DNA of 64,000 nt from Xanthomonas arboricola (GCF_003353015.1 NZ_QREM01000009.1:57786-121785); one strand, 5' to 3'; counted from the first letter of the stretch, positions 8,583 through 17,724 are shown. Made by a program: numbers and translations. The notes: a model not told the origin generated them from the letters alone.

Positions 8583-10370
8583 ATGACGCTCGCTTTGGAT
8601 ACCAAACGGCAGCAGCAACACTCCGACTGGTCAGGTGTGCCAATCGACCTCGGTGGCATGGAGCCGCTCGATCAGATCGCGCGCCTGCTGTGTCATGCAC
8701 TGGTTGCGCCTGCGGCTGCGCTGACCATCATCGAGGGCGGGCGCGTGCGCGTGCTGGCGGCGCGCGGCATCAGTCCCGAGCATGTCGAGCAAGCCATCGA
8801 ACTGTGCCGGCATGCAGCATCTGCCGCGAACAACGGCGTGCGGGAGCTGATCGAACCGGCCGCACTCGCTCCGATCCAGCTCGGCGACGCGGCCTTCCCG
8901 GGCCTGCCGGCGCGATTCATCGCCTGCATCCCGGTGGGGGCGCCACAGACCGGCGTGTCCGGCACCCTGTGCGTGATCGACACGCGCGAGCGTCGCCTGG
9001 CCAGCCAGGAACACCAGCAGCTGTCGATGTTCGCCAACGTGGCAGCGGCGCAGCTGGAACTGCAATTCGGCGCCGGGCGGCGCGAACCGCACAGCGGCCT
9101 GCTCAATGCACGCCAACTGCAGTCGGACCTGGATGCCCTCGCCTTCGGCAGCCACTGCGTTCCGACCATCGCCGCCTTCATCGAGGTCTACGACACCCAG
9201 GCGGCCAACGAAGCGCGTCAGGCGCTGGGCATGCAGCCGCTGGAAGAACTGATCCGCCATGCCAGCTATGTGCTGACCCGCGCATTGCGCGGCAAGGCGA
9301 CCGTGTATCACGTGGCACCGATGCGGTTTGCATTCTTTCTGTTGAACTCCGCGCCCGACGAGATGGAAGACCTGCTGCTCGATCTGAGGGATATGCTGCA
9401 TCAGCCCGTGGATGCGGCCGGCGTGCCGATGTCACTGACCTTCCATGCCGGCGTGGTGCGCTTTGCACCGCAGCAGCCGGACACCAACGATGTCATGCGC
9501 AAGGGGCTGGTGGCGCTGGGCGATGCGATCAGCAACCACGCCATCGTGTGTTGGTACAGCGCATCCCACGACGATGCCATCCAGCGTTCGTACCGATTGG
9601 CGCTGGATGCGGAGAAGGCCCTGGAGGCCGGCGATTTCCGCCTGGTCTTCCAGCCCCGGATCAATCTCGAGGACCTGTCGGTGACCGGCTTCGAGGCGCT
9701 GTTGCGCTGGCGACATGCCAGCCTCGGCCCGATCGGCCCGGACGAATTCATCCCGTTGTTCGAAAAGACCGCCCTGATGTGCACCGTCACCAACTGGGTG
9801 ATCGAGAACGCATTGGTGCAATTGGCCAGCTGGCGGGCGCAGGGGCTGGATTTTTCCCTGTCCATCAATCTGTCCTCGCGCGATTTCGGCAACCTCAACC
9901 TCGCTGCGGACGTCATCCATCGCTGCAGGGAGCTGGCCATTCCCACCCAGCGGATCGAACTGGAAATCACCGAGGGCCGCTGGCTGCGCAGCAATGTGGA
10001 AGCGGTGCCGCGGCTGCGCGCCCTGCGCGATGCCGGCGTCAGTGTGGCCATCGACGACTTCGGCACCGGCTACAGCAACTTCGGTTACCTCACCGAGCTG
10101 CCGGTCAACGTGCTCAAGCTCGACCGTTCACTGGTGACCGGCATCGCCACCAAGGCCGGCATGCAGATGCGCGCCGAGGCCGTGGTTCGCCTGGCCAGTG
10201 CGCTGGGATACCGCACCGTGGCCGAGGGCATCGAGCACGCCGAGGAAATCGCGCTGCTGCGCAGTTGGGGATGCGATGAAGCGCAGGGCTATCTGCTGGC
10301 GCGGCCGATGGAGGCCGAGCTGGTCGCCGCCTATGTGGCAAACGCGTTGGCCCAGCAGCGCTTGCCATGA
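8583..10370 (+). CDS. GAF / degenerate GGDEF / EAL domain protein, probable c-di-GMP phosphodiesterase
   Basis: A 595-residue soluble protein. Residues about 15-160 look like a GAF sensor (ends in a PVGAPQTGVSGTLCVID-type strand). About 175-330 occupy the place of a GGDEF domain but carry no GGDEF signature (TFHAGVVRF instead), so cyclase activity is unlikely. The EAL domain runs from about 345 to 590 with FQPR, EALLRWRH (about 370), ELEITEGRW, DDFGTGYS (about 490), LKLDRS, AEGIEH and GCDEAQGY. The metal-binding and catalytic residues of active phosphodiesterases therefore appear intact. Predicted to hydrolyse c-di-GMP under control of a GAF ligand. ATG 8583 was chosen because GGAA sits 9 nt upstream; ATG 8547 is a possible alternative. 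It neighbours the adhesin but is transcribed divergently. Confidence 0.85.
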   Translation: MTLALDTKRQQQHSDWSGVPIDLGGMEPLDQIARLLCHALVAPAAALTIIEGGRVRVLAARGISPEHVEQAIELCRHAASAANNGVRELIEPAALAPIQLGDAAFPGLPARFIACIPVGAPQTGVSGTLCVIDTRERRLASQEHQQLSMFANVAAAQLELQFGAGRREPHSGLLNARQLQSDLDALAFGSHCVPTIAAFIEVYDTQAANEARQALGMQPLEELIRHASYVLTRALRGKATVYHVAPMRFAFFLLNSAPDEMEDLLLDLRDMLHQPVDAAGVPMSLTFHAGVVRFAPQQPDTNDVMRKGLVALGDAISNHAIVCWYSASHDDAIQRSYRLALDAEKALEAGDFRLVFQPRINLEDLSVTGFEALLRWRHASLGPIGPDEFIPLFEKTALMCTVTNWVIENALVQLASWRAQGLDFSLSINLSSRDFGNLNLAADVIHRCRELAIPTQRIELEITEGRWLRSNVEAVPRLRALRDAGVSVAIDDFGTGYSNFGYLTELPVNVLKLDRSLVTGIATKAGMQMRAEAVVRLASALGYRTVAEGIEHAEEIALLRSWGCDEAQGYLLARPMEAELVAAYVANALAQQRLP

Positions 10371-10490
10371 TGCGGTCCGTTCGAGGCGCGCCATGCGCGC
10401 GCCTCCGCCGTGATCGATGCGCGCAGTACCGCACCGGCCTCCTGCACTGAGACTGGCAACGCAGCGCACATCCTGCGTGCCACGCGGCGA

Positions 10491-11189
10491 TCAACTCAGA
10501 TCGTGCAAGTCCTTGCCCAGCGGCGGGCCCAGTGTCCAGTCGGAAAAACGCACCTTCAGCCCGGCGCGCTCCGGCGTGCAGCACATCGGCCCCACCTGAT
10601 ATGCGTCGGCGACAGGAAACGGACAGAGCCGCACCAGCGGCCAGGTCTGGCCATCGGCCGATACCTGCAGGCGCAGCACGCCGTCGGCAACGGTGGCGCG
10701 GATCCAGAAATCCTTGGGGTCGGCCTCGTAGGGGCCGGTCGCCCAATCCGAAACCGGGTTGGTCAAGACGCTGCTGAGCATCGCGCGGCCATCGCTCAAT
10801 TCGATGCCTGCCTTGACCCAGTGCTGCTCGTCCACGCGCACCATGATGCCGGCCTGGTCGTAGAGCGACTCGTACTGCGCGCGCACCCGCAGCTGTGCGG
10901 TGAAGCGCGCTGCGGCGGTAAGGCCGAGAAAATGCCCGCTGTCGCGGGTAAATCCGTAATGCGTCCTGCGCCAGAAATCGGTGGCCTTGTCGGTGACCAC
11001 GTCCAGCGTGCCGCCGCTGATTTCAACGGTCCGCGGCCGATTGAGCCAACTGCCATCCTGCCACTGCGTGTGCTGCGCCATCGTGTTCTCCGTGTCGGGT
11101 TGCCGGGCCAGCACGCCGCCGCTGATGGCCATTCCCATCGCGCCGCCCAGCAGGCGTCTGCGTGCACCGTTTATCGCATCGTGAGTCAT
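10491..11189 (-). CDS. DUF1349-like (concanavalin-fold) protein with Tat-type signal
   Basis: A 232-residue protein. The N-terminus (RRRLLGGAMGMAISGGVLA) has a twin-arginine run and a short hydrophobic stretch that resembles a Tat or lipid-free export signal. The body resembles the DUF1349 family: WRRTHYGFTRDSGHF, a YDQAGIMVRVD block, WVKAGIELSDG and a C-terminal PVADAYQVGPMCCTP region. Members of this jelly-roll family are thought to bind carbohydrate, but no reaction is assigned. The start is uncertain. ATG 11189 places the arginines near the terminus, 11201 and 11222 are upstream alternatives, and a cytosolic start at MAQHTQW (11081) would remove the signal. It lies 120 bp beyond the convergent EAL gene. 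Confidence 0.65.
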   Translation of the reverse strand: MTHDAINGARRRLLGGAMGMAISGGVLARQPDTENTMAQHTQWQDGSWLNRPRTVEISGGTLDVVTDKATDFWRRTHYGFTRDSGHFLGLTAAARFTAQLRVRAQYESLYDQAGIMVRVDEQHWVKAGIELSDGRAMLSSVLTNPVSDWATGPYEADPKDFWIRATVADGVLRLQVSADGQTWPLVRLCPFPVADAYQVGPMCCTPERAGLKVRFSDWTLGPPLGKDLHDLS

Positions 11190-11324
11190 TCGGTCGTCCA
11201 TGCAAATGAAGAAGACCCGCACAGTCTAGCCACGGGTGGAGTGAAAACGCGTCGTCCGCAGCCAGCATTGCGCAGGCCCGGCATCGCCGCGATCACCGCT
11301 GCGATGCCTGCGCAGACCCTGCGC

Positions 11325-12245
11325 TCAGCGGTGTGCGAGCGCGTAATCCAGCGCCGCGCAAATGGCGGCCACCTGCGCGGCGTTGCATTGGGCAGGCGTC
11401 GCGTGCGGGCTGTCCGGATACACCTCGGTGGTGGTGCGATAACGTGCGTCGGTGATGCCCGCGCATAAACCCAGGCGCCGCACCGGGTAATTGATCACGC
11501 CAGGCGCGACCACCGCTGCGCCGATGATCTGCCCGTTCGCGTCCGCAGGTGCGATATGCGTGACCTCGGCGACGGCGGCAATGATCGCCTGCTGAAACTG
11601 CGGTTGCGGATCTTCGCTGTCGCCCACCAGGTAGAAGCCATCAGGAATGCTGCCAGGCACGAAATCGACGCCGTCACGTGCGGCCAGGGCCGGCCGGAAT
11701 TCGCTCTCGTCGCTGTCGGTGGTTTCATGCAGATCGATATGCACCAGCATCGTCCCGGCCGCTGCGGCGACCAGCTGCATCAATGCGGCCGCCTCGGCTG
11801 CCGGGCTGTCCTGGCCGAACGCTCGATTCGGGTCGATGGCATCGGCATTCCAGCGCTGGACCCGCTCGTAGCCCCACGGATTGACACAAGGCGCTACCAG
11901 CAGATTGAGCTTGCCCGCGTAGGCTGCGGCGCGTTGCTGCAGGAACTGCAGCGCGCCCTGCACGCCACTGGTTTCGTAGCCATGCACGCCACCGGTCACC
12001 AGGGCGCAGGGCAATGCGCTGTCCCACCCGGCGCTGCGCAGCGCAAGCAACGGATACTGCTCGGACGCTGCCTGGATCGTTCCGTACTGCACGCGTTGGT
12101 AGCCGGCATCCAGCGCGTCGATCGCCTGCACCACGTCGGTGGCATGGCTGCGCCGGCGCACCTGGCGTTTCCGCCAAGCGGCACGCTCTGCCTCGCCCCA
12201 GGGCTGTCGTGGGATGCCGATCGAATACGCCATGCGTTCAGTCAT
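11325..12245 (-). CDS. M14-like zinc carboxypeptidase family protein
   Basis: A 306-residue cytosolic-looking protein. Zinc-ligand candidates are GGVHGYE (His and Glu) and HIDLHETTDSDESEF. CVNPWGYERVQRWNA and DPNRAF are typical of the M14 / succinylglutamate desuccinylase-aspartoacylase superfamily, including the arginine of the substrate carboxylate site. TTTEVYPDSP near the C-terminus may carry the catalytic Glu. Substrate unknown; a short peptide or N-acyl amino acid hydrolase is the reasonable guess. ATG 12245 (MTERMAYSIG) was chosen because upstream codons lack family similarity. ATG 12233 is equally possible and neither has a strong Shine-Dalgarno. Confidence 0.75.
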   Translation of the reverse strand: MTERMAYSIGIPRQPWGEAERAAWRKRQVRRRSHATDVVQAIDALDAGYQRVQYGTIQAASEQYPLLALRSAGWDSALPCALVTGGVHGYETSGVQGALQFLQQRAAAYAGKLNLLVAPCVNPWGYERVQRWNADAIDPNRAFGQDSPAAEAAALMQLVAAAAGTMLVHIDLHETTDSDESEFRPALAARDGVDFVPGSIPDGFYLVGDSEDPQPQFQQAIIAAVAEVTHIAPADANGQIIGAAVVAPGVINYPVRRLGLCAGITDARYRTTTEVYPDSPHATPAQCNAAQVAAICAALDYALAHR

Positions 12246-12617
12246 TACCGGTGCCGTCCATTGAAGGACGGCCAGGGTAAGCGCTGCGCGCTGGCCGGTC
12301 CATGCGGTGACAGGAGCGCCGATGGAACTGCCTGCAAGGCCGAGTCCGGTTGTGGCATACGATTGTGCAAAGGCTGCGGCGGATGCAAATCCTGCATTCA
12401 CCCGCGCCAGCGCATCGCCCAATCGCGAAATATTTCCCTGCAATCGATGGCGCGCGCATGCAGGCGAGTGAAAAAACTTCCGGTGCCCGGCGATGCGTTG
12501 CACATCAACCGCTCCGTCAGCTGCCGACCGCGCCGGGCAGCGCACAGGTGGCGAACGGGCGCATCGGGCTGCAATCGATTGTTCATTCCCTGCCCGTGGC
12601 ACTGCGGTCATCACCGC
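12246..12617. other. intergenic region without a supported gene
   Basis: 372 bp between the peptidase start and the terminator of the KGG gene. Short ORFs exist on both strands, but they lack ribosome sites and look like random high-GC frames. It probably contains the minus-strand peptidase promoter. No clear -10/-35 pair was identified. Confidence 0.4.
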
Positions 12618-12657
12618 AAAAACGATGCAGGCCCCGCACCTGGCGTGCGGGGCCTGC
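12618..12657 (-). terminator. intrinsic terminator of the KGG gene
   Basis: Read on the minus strand, GCAGGCCCCGCAC pairs with a complementary arm (GTGCGGGGCCTGC) around a 4-5 base loop. A few bases later there is a T5 run. It lies about 50 bp past the stop codon of the KGG protein. Confidence 0.8.
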
Positions 12658-12705
12658 AGTCCGCTGCAGCAAGAACGGTGCGCCGCAGGCGCGCCGCACT
12701 CTTGC

Positions 12706-12963
12706 CTAGACGGCCTCTTCCTGAGGTTTGGCTTGCTTGGAACGTCCCCCCTTGCTGCCGATCCGCGACATATGATCGCGATCGCGGCTCACGGCCTGCC
12801 CGCCTTTGCGGCCAGCTTCGCGTGCTTCGTCGCTGGTGAATTCGTGCGCGTTGCCACTGGCATGCGCGGCCTTGCCGCCGCTGCTGGCCAGCACACGGCG
12901 CTTTTCAGGATCCAATGCGGCAAAACCGCGCCGGCTACGAGTACTGCTCTGTCCGTCTTCCAC
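12706..12963 (-). CDS. KGG-repeat general stress protein (YciG/con-10-like), GTG start
   Basis: An 85-residue, very hydrophilic protein with the repeated motifs RRGFAALDPEKRR, ASSGGKAAH, AREAGRKGGQAVS and RIGSKGGRS. These identify the KGG / stress-induced small protein family, whose members accumulate under stress or in stationary phase; the molecular role is unknown. The frame stays open upstream to 13344, but GTG 12963 sits 5 nt after GAGGAGG, a near-perfect Shine-Dalgarno. This fixes the start and gives the normal family length. It has its own terminator, so it is probably monocistronic. Confidence 0.88.
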   Translation of the reverse strand: MEDGQSSTRSRRGFAALDPEKRRVLASSGGKAAHASGNAHEFTSDEAREAGRKGGQAVSRDRDHMSRIGSKGGRSKQAKPQEEAV

Positions 12964-13291
12964 TGTGCCTCCTCTCGATGCGTCGATCACGCCACTGGTA
13001 GGAGGGGTAACGCAACTATCGTGCCAACCCGCAAACCCAGGCGAGCCGGTGGCACGCCGCACGATGCAGGAAAAAACAGCTGCGCTCGCTGTGCAAATCT
13101 TGCACTCCCGATCAAGCGCCGGCCGGCGCTGCGCGCGCGACTGACCGATAGCGCTACCAATGCGGTCGCACGCGCGGCCCACGCGCGCCGCTGCCGGCGA
13201 CATCCAGGCATGCAGCATCGTCGGATCGATCGATGTCCTGGCGGGAAGGGTGCATCGGGCAACCCAGGCCAGGCGCAAGACGCAGGCAATG
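12964..13291. other. intergenic region
   Basis: About 330 bp between the KGG gene and the end of the FAD oxidoreductase, both on the minus strand. It must contain the KGG promoter and ends in the strong GAGGAGG site. No small ORF with a ribosome site and no terminator with a T-run was found. Confidence 0.4.
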
Positions 13292-14422
13292 TCACAGCGA
13301 CAGCGCTGCCGCGCTGCGCCCGGCAGCCAGCAGTGCGGCCACATGCCGGGCGATGCTCAGGCAGCAGGTCAAACCGGGCGACTCGATCCCGAACAGGTTC
13401 ACCAGACCGGCAATGCCGTGCATGGACGGACCGTCGATACGGAAATCGGCCGCCGCCTCGCCAGGTCCGCTGATCTTCGGGCGCACACCGCAATAGCCGG
13501 GCTGCAACGCGCCGTCCGGCAAGCCAGGCCAGTAACGCCGGATCGCTGCGGCAAACCGCGCGGCATGCGCCGGCTCGCAGTGGTAGTCGGGCTGCGCGAC
13601 CCACTCCACGTCGGGGCCGAAGCGCGCACGCCCGCGCAGATCCAGCGTGAGATGCACACCCAGGCCGCCAGGTTCGGGCATGGGATAGATCAACTGCTGG
13701 AACGGCGAGCGCCCTGCCAGGGTGAAGTAGCTGCCCTTGGCGAAATAGCCGCGCACCTGTGCATGCGCCGGCAGGCGATCGATCCGCGCAGCCAGCGGCG
13801 GTGCACCGTGACCGGCCGCGTTGACCAGCCACGCGCAGCCAAGCTTGGTCGTGGACTGACCTGCGACGCTCACGCGCAAGCCCTGCGCCAATGGCTGGAC
13901 CTGCGTGACGCGCGCACGCAGCGCCACGGTGGCGCCATGCGCTTCGGCATCGCCCTGCAATGCCAGCATCAGCGCATGGCTGTCGATGATGCCGGTGCTG
14001 GTGGACTCCAGCGCCGCCACGCAGCGCAACGCCGGTTCGCGCGCCTGCATGTGCGCCGCATCGAGCGGCAGCAAGCCGTGCGCGCCGCTGGCGGTGGCAC
14101 GGCGGTGCAGCTGCTCGAGCTGGTCGCGCTGTGCGTGATCGCAGGCGATGATCAACTTGCCGCAGCGCCGGTGCGGCACGTGGCGCTGCTGGCAGTACGC
14201 ATACAGCAACGCGTTGCCGGTGATGCACAGCTGCGCTTTCAAGGAACCGGCCGGATAGTAGAGCCCTGCATGGATCACCTCGCTATTGCGTGCGCTGGTT
14301 CCGGTGCCGATGCTGGCTTCGGATTCCAGCACCAGCACCTCGTGCCCCCGCATCGCCAGCTCGCGCGCGATCGCCAGCCCCACCACTCCGGCACCGATCA
14401 CGATGCACTCGACGTCTTGCAT
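13292..14422 (-). CDS. FAD-dependent oxidoreductase of the DAO / L-2-hydroxyglutarate dehydrogenase (LhgO-like) family
   Basis: A 376-residue protein. The N-terminal dinucleotide fold is VIGAGVVGLAIARELAMRGHEVLVLE. Next comes GTGTSARNSEVIHAGLYYP, a signature of the LhgO/DadA-like group. The middle has LVNAAGHGA and the C-terminus contains FRIDGPSMHGIAGLVNLFGIESPGLT, the second FAD-contact region. Likely oxidises a 2-hydroxy acid or related substrate and passes electrons to quinone. The exact substrate is inferred from family resemblance only. Transcribed alone, divergent from the glycan cassette. Confidence 0.8.
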   Translation of the reverse strand: MQDVECIVIGAGVVGLAIARELAMRGHEVLVLESEASIGTGTSARNSEVIHAGLYYPAGSLKAQLCITGNALLYAYCQQRHVPHRRCGKLIIACDHAQRDQLEQLHRRATASGAHGLLPLDAAHMQAREPALRCVAALESTSTGIIDSHALMLALQGDAEAHGATVALRARVTQVQPLAQGLRVSVAGQSTTKLGCAWLVNAAGHGAPPLAARIDRLPAHAQVRGYFAKGSYFTLAGRSPFQQLIYPMPEPGGLGVHLTLDLRGRARFGPDVEWVAQPDYHCEPAHAARFAAAIRRYWPGLPDGALQPGYCGVRPKISGPGEAAADFRIDGPSMHGIAGLVNLFGIESPGLTCCLSIARHVAALLAAGRSAAALSL

Positions 14423-14659
14423 GGCCGTTCTCGCACGAGGGAACGATCAGTCTATGCGCACACTAGAACGCGCAGGCTTGTCGTGATCGTCATCACTTTT
14501 TTCTCACAATCCAGTCCTATATTCGACCCTGGGACATGACGTAGATCACCTTTTCAACGCCAACAGGCGTTTTCCTGCGTCTGCGGTGTGCCTCCTTCCC
14601 CCCACCCGGGCGCGAACCGTCGCGTCCGGTCCGAAGCTGCAGTCATCGAAGGAAGTCGA

Positions 14660-15844
14660 ATGGACGCAACGCGTTCGGTCCTGCTTGCCTCCAATTACGA
14701 GGCATGGCCAGAGGCCTTCAATGGGCAGGCATATGCGTTGCTCAACGTGGTCCGCAGCCTGGAACACGCGCAGTTGCTGTGTCCACCGGCCGCCGATTAC
14801 ACCCGCGGGCGCGGCGTCAATCCCGGCGTGTCGTATCTGTTCAACGAGCTCAGACATCGTGGCGCCTCTGCACTGCAGCGGCTGGGTGGGCAAGCGGCGC
14901 GCTCCAACGCGCAGCCCCGGATCGTCGAACAGGACCACGACCTGTTCTTCTACGTGTGCCAGTTTCCCAGGGAATTGAGCACGCTCGGGCGCATCAAGGG
15001 ATGGCGCGAGCGCTGCCGTACCCGCGCGGTCTATCTGCTGGAAACCTGGCCGGAATTGCTGGAATCGCAGAAGGCCGAGTTGAAACTGCTGGACCACTTC
15101 GACCATGTGTTCGTGCTCAATGCCAGCTGCGTGGACGCGCTGCGGGGCTACACCAGCACGCCGGTGTCGTTTCTGGCCAGCGCCTGCGACACCTTGCTGG
15201 CAACGCCGTTGCCGCGGCCGCCGCAGCGCTGCATCGACGTGGTCAGCATCGGCCGGCGCATGCCGCAGGTGCACGCACAGTTGCTGGCGCATGCGCAGGC
15301 CAACCCCGATTTCTTCTATCTGCACGATGTGCTGCGCGGTGGCGCAGTGCAGGACTGGGCAGCGCATCGGCTGCAATCGGCAGCCATGATCAAGCGCGCC
15401 AAGTTCTTCATGGCGCACGACTTCGTGGTCGACACCCAGGGAGTCTTCAAGGGCGTGAAAAAACAGGCATTGGCAACGCGCTACTTCGAAGGCGCTGCCG
15501 GTGGCGCGGTGATTCTCGGCTCCGCGCAGGCCTGCCCGGAATTTGCACAGTACTTCGATTGGGACGATGCAGTGATCGAGCTGCCGGCCGATGGCGGCGA
15601 GATCGGTCTCTTCCTGCGCGAGCTGGAGCAGCAGACCGATCGCCTGGAGCGTGCCCGCCTGCACAACGCCGTGCAGTGCCTGCGACGGCACGACTGGGCG
15701 CACCGGTGGGCGCAGATCCTGCAGACGCTGCAGTTGCCGCGCCCGCCACTGATGGCCGAGCGCCTTGCCGTGCTCGACAACCTGGCCACGATGGCCGAGC
15801 AGGCTGCCTGCCCGCCGGCGATCGTGCTGAGCATGACCGCCTAG
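14660..15844 (+). CDS. glycosyltransferase-like protein of the surface-glycan cassette
   Basis: A 394-residue protein with no signal or membrane segment. The C-terminal half (SIGRRMPQVHAQLLAHAQ, then MIKRAKFFMAHDF, then ALATRYFEGAAGGAVILG and an FDWDDAVIELP acceptor loop) resembles the CgeB/GT1-2-type glycosyltransferase C-terminal domain. There the R-x-F-E-x-A-A-G-G segment contacts the nucleotide sugar. The start at 14660 is preceded by AAGGAAG at 5 nt, favouring it over the longer frame from 14588. It opens a plus-strand cassette of sugar-nucleotide genes, so it probably transfers the sugar they make. Donor and acceptor unknown. Confidence 0.65.
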   Translation: MDATRSVLLASNYEAWPEAFNGQAYALLNVVRSLEHAQLLCPPAADYTRGRGVNPGVSYLFNELRHRGASALQRLGGQAARSNAQPRIVEQDHDLFFYVCQFPRELSTLGRIKGWRERCRTRAVYLLETWPELLESQKAELKLLDHFDHVFVLNASCVDALRGYTSTPVSFLASACDTLLATPLPRPPQRCIDVVSIGRRMPQVHAQLLAHAQANPDFFYLHDVLRGGAVQDWAAHRLQSAAMIKRAKFFMAHDFVVDTQGVFKGVKKQALATRYFEGAAGGAVILGSAQACPEFAQYFDWDDAVIELPADGGEIGLFLRELEQQTDRLERARLHNAVQCLRRHDWAHRWAQILQTLQLPRPPLMAERLAVLDNLATMAEQAACPPAIVLSMTA

Positions 15845-15896
15845 CACTTCATCGCACTGCGCCGCGACCAGCGGCGCGTCAGTTCAAGGATCAGCA

Positions 15897-16670
15897 ATGA
15901 AAGCAGTCATTCTGGCGGGCGGCCTGGGCACGCGCATCTCCGAAGAAACCGCCATCCGCCCCAAGCCCATGGTGGAAATCGGCGGCAAGCCGATCCTCTG
16001 GCACATCATGAAGATCTATGCGCATCACGGCATCCAGGATTTCATCGTCTGCCTGGGCTACCGCGGCGAGGTGATCAAGGATTTCTTCATGAATTACCAC
16101 ATGCGCGAATCCGACGTCACCTGCGACCTCGGCAGCAACACCACCACCTTGCACAACACCCGCGCCGAACCCTGGCGCGTGACGCTGGTCGATACCGGCG
16201 CACAGACCATGACCGGTGGCCGGTTGCGCCGCGTGCGCGAGCATCTGCGCGACGAGGTGGCGTTCTGCATGACCTATGGCGATGGCGTGGCCGATGTGGA
16301 CATCACCGCCGCCATCGCGCTGCACCAGCGCGAAGGCCGCATGGCCACGGTCACTGCCGTGCAACCGCCCGGCCGCTTCGGCGCCCTGCGTGTGGAAGGC
16401 GAGCAGGTCACCGGATTCCGCGAGAAACCGCTGGATGGCGATGGCCTGATCAACGGCGGCTTCTTCGTGCTGGACCCGCGCGTGATCGATGTGATCGAGG
16501 GCGATGCCACCGTGTGGGAGAACAGCCCGCTGGAAACGCTGGTCGATCGCGACGAACTGAGCGTGTATCGCCACGACGGCTTCTGGCAGCCGATGGACAC
16601 GCTACGCGACCGCAATCATCTCGAAACCCTCTGGTCGTCCAATCGCGCGCCCTGGCGCGTGTGGGAGTAA
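15897..16670 (+). CDS. rfbF: glucose-1-phosphate cytidylyltransferase (CDP-glucose pyrophosphorylase)
   Basis: 257 residues, the usual length. It starts MKAVILAGGLGTRISEET, the nucleotidyltransferase G-G-x-G-T-R loop, and is followed by RPKPMVEIGGKPILWHIM. MTYGDGVADVD carries the metal aspartate, and GFREKP and FWQPMDTLRD are characteristic of RfbF. It makes CDP-glucose from CTP and glucose 1-phosphate (EC 2.7.7.33), the entry to CDP-3,6-dideoxyhexoses and related CDP sugars. It lies 52 bp after the glycosyltransferase and 4 bp before the next gene. Confidence 0.93.
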   Translation: MKAVILAGGLGTRISEETAIRPKPMVEIGGKPILWHIMKIYAHHGIQDFIVCLGYRGEVIKDFFMNYHMRESDVTCDLGSNTTTLHNTRAEPWRVTLVDTGAQTMTGGRLRRVREHLRDEVAFCMTYGDGVADVDITAAIALHQREGRMATVTAVQPPGRFGALRVEGEQVTGFREKPLDGDGLINGGFFVLDPRVIDVIEGDATVWENSPLETLVDRDELSVYRHDGFWQPMDTLRDRNHLETLWSSNRAPWRVWE

Positions 16671-16674
16671 CAGC

Positions 16675-17724
16675 ATGCGTATTCTGATCACCGGCAACAT
16701 GGGCTACATCGGCCCGGTCGTGGCCGCGCAGTTGCGGCAGCGCTATCCGCAGGCCTGGTTGGTGGGGCTGGACCGCGGCTGGTTCGCGCACTGCCTGTCC
16801 GACCCACGCCGCCTGCCGGAAGTGGTGCTGGACCAGCAATGGTTCGGCGACGTGCGCGATCTCACTGCGCAGCAACTGCAGGGCTTCGACGCGGTGGTGC
16901 ACCTGGCGGCGATCTCCAACGATGCGATGGGCAAGCGTTTCGAGCTGGTCACCGATGCGATCAACTGCCGCGCCAGCGTGGCGGTGGCGCAGGCGGCCGC
17001 GCAGGCCGGCGTGGGGCACTTCGTGTTCGCCTCCAGCTGCAGCGTGTATGGCGCCGCCGCCGATGGCACGCCACGGTCGGAAACCAGCGCCATCGCTCCG
17101 CTGACCGCGTATGCGCATTCCAAGGTCGACACCGAGCGTGCGCTCGCACAGCTGGACACCGACATGGTGATCACCTGCCTGCGCTTTGCCACCGCCTGCG
17201 GTGCCTCGCCGCGCCTGCGGCTGGATCTGGTGCTCAACGATTTCGTCGCCAGCGCGGTGGCCAACGGCACCGTGGAGGTGTTGTCCGATGGCTCGCCCTG
17301 GCGGCCATTGATCCATGTGCGCGACATGGCGCGCGCCATCGACTGGGCAGTGAGCCGTACGCCCGCGGCCGGCGGACAGTTCCTGTTCGTCAATGCCGGC
17401 TCGGAGCGCTGGAACGTGCAGATCCGCGATCTGGCCCACGCGGTCGGCGTGGCGATCCCCAGTGCGCACGTTGCAATCTCCACCAACGCACCGAGCGACA
17501 ACCGCTCCTATCGCGTGGACTTCTCCCTGTTCGAACGCCTGGCGCCGGAACATCAGCCGCAGGAAACCCTGCGCTCCACCATCACCGAGCTGCGCGACGA
17601 CCTGCAGCGCGCCGGGTTCAACGATGGCGACTTCCGCCAGCGCTCGGATTTCATTCGTCTGCGCATCCTGCAGCAGCTGGTCGACACGGGCGTCCTGGCA
17701 CCGGATCTGCGGGTGGCGGCATGA
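16675..17724 (+). CDS. NAD-dependent epimerase/dehydratase (extended SDR)
   Basis: 349 residues. The N-terminal GNMGYIG is the dinucleotide-binding loop; VVHLAAISNDAMG and ASSCSVYGAA follow. The catalytic Y-x3-K is present as YAHSK. The C-terminal half binds the sugar nucleotide. It belongs to the UDP-glucose 4-epimerase / sugar 4,6-dehydratase superfamily, but it is not an obvious RfbG (CDP-glucose 4,6-dehydratase), so its reaction on the CDP sugar is open. It starts 4 bp after rfbF and overlaps the next gene by ATGA, indicating translational coupling. Confidence 0.85.
   Translation: MRILITGNMGYIGPVVAAQLRQRYPQAWLVGLDRGWFAHCLSDPRRLPEVVLDQQWFGDVRDLTAQQLQGFDAVVHLAAISNDAMGKRFELVTDAINCRASVAVAQAAAQAGVGHFVFASSCSVYGAAADGTPRSETSAIAPLTAYAHSKVDTERALAQLDTDMVITCLRFATACGASPRLRLDLVLNDFVASAVANGTVEVLSDGSPWRPLIHVRDMARAIDWAVSRTPAAGGQFLFVNAGSERWNVQIRDLAHAVGVAIPSAHVAISTNAPSDNRSYRVDFSLFERLAPEHQPQETLRSTITELRDDLQRAGFNDGDFRQRSDFIRLRILQQLVDTGVLAPDLRVAA

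Noticed and set aside
10384-10405. GC-rich hairpin after the EAL gene (GAGGCGCGC ... GCGCGCCTC) as terminator
   Set aside because: The stem is real but no T-run follows on either strand, so it cannot be called an intrinsic terminator.
12398-12586. Minus-strand 62-codon ORF before the peptidase
   Set aside because: No ribosome site, biased composition and no similarity; treated as chance.
14704-15900. 398-codon plus-strand ORF overlapping the glycosyltransferase
   Set aside because: Different frame, no ribosome site, no family motif; the frame from 14660 carries the glycosyltransferase features.
16839-17720. Upstream extension of the RfbC-like frame
   Set aside because: It runs antiphase through the SDR gene. 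The true start ATG 17721 overlaps the SDR stop.
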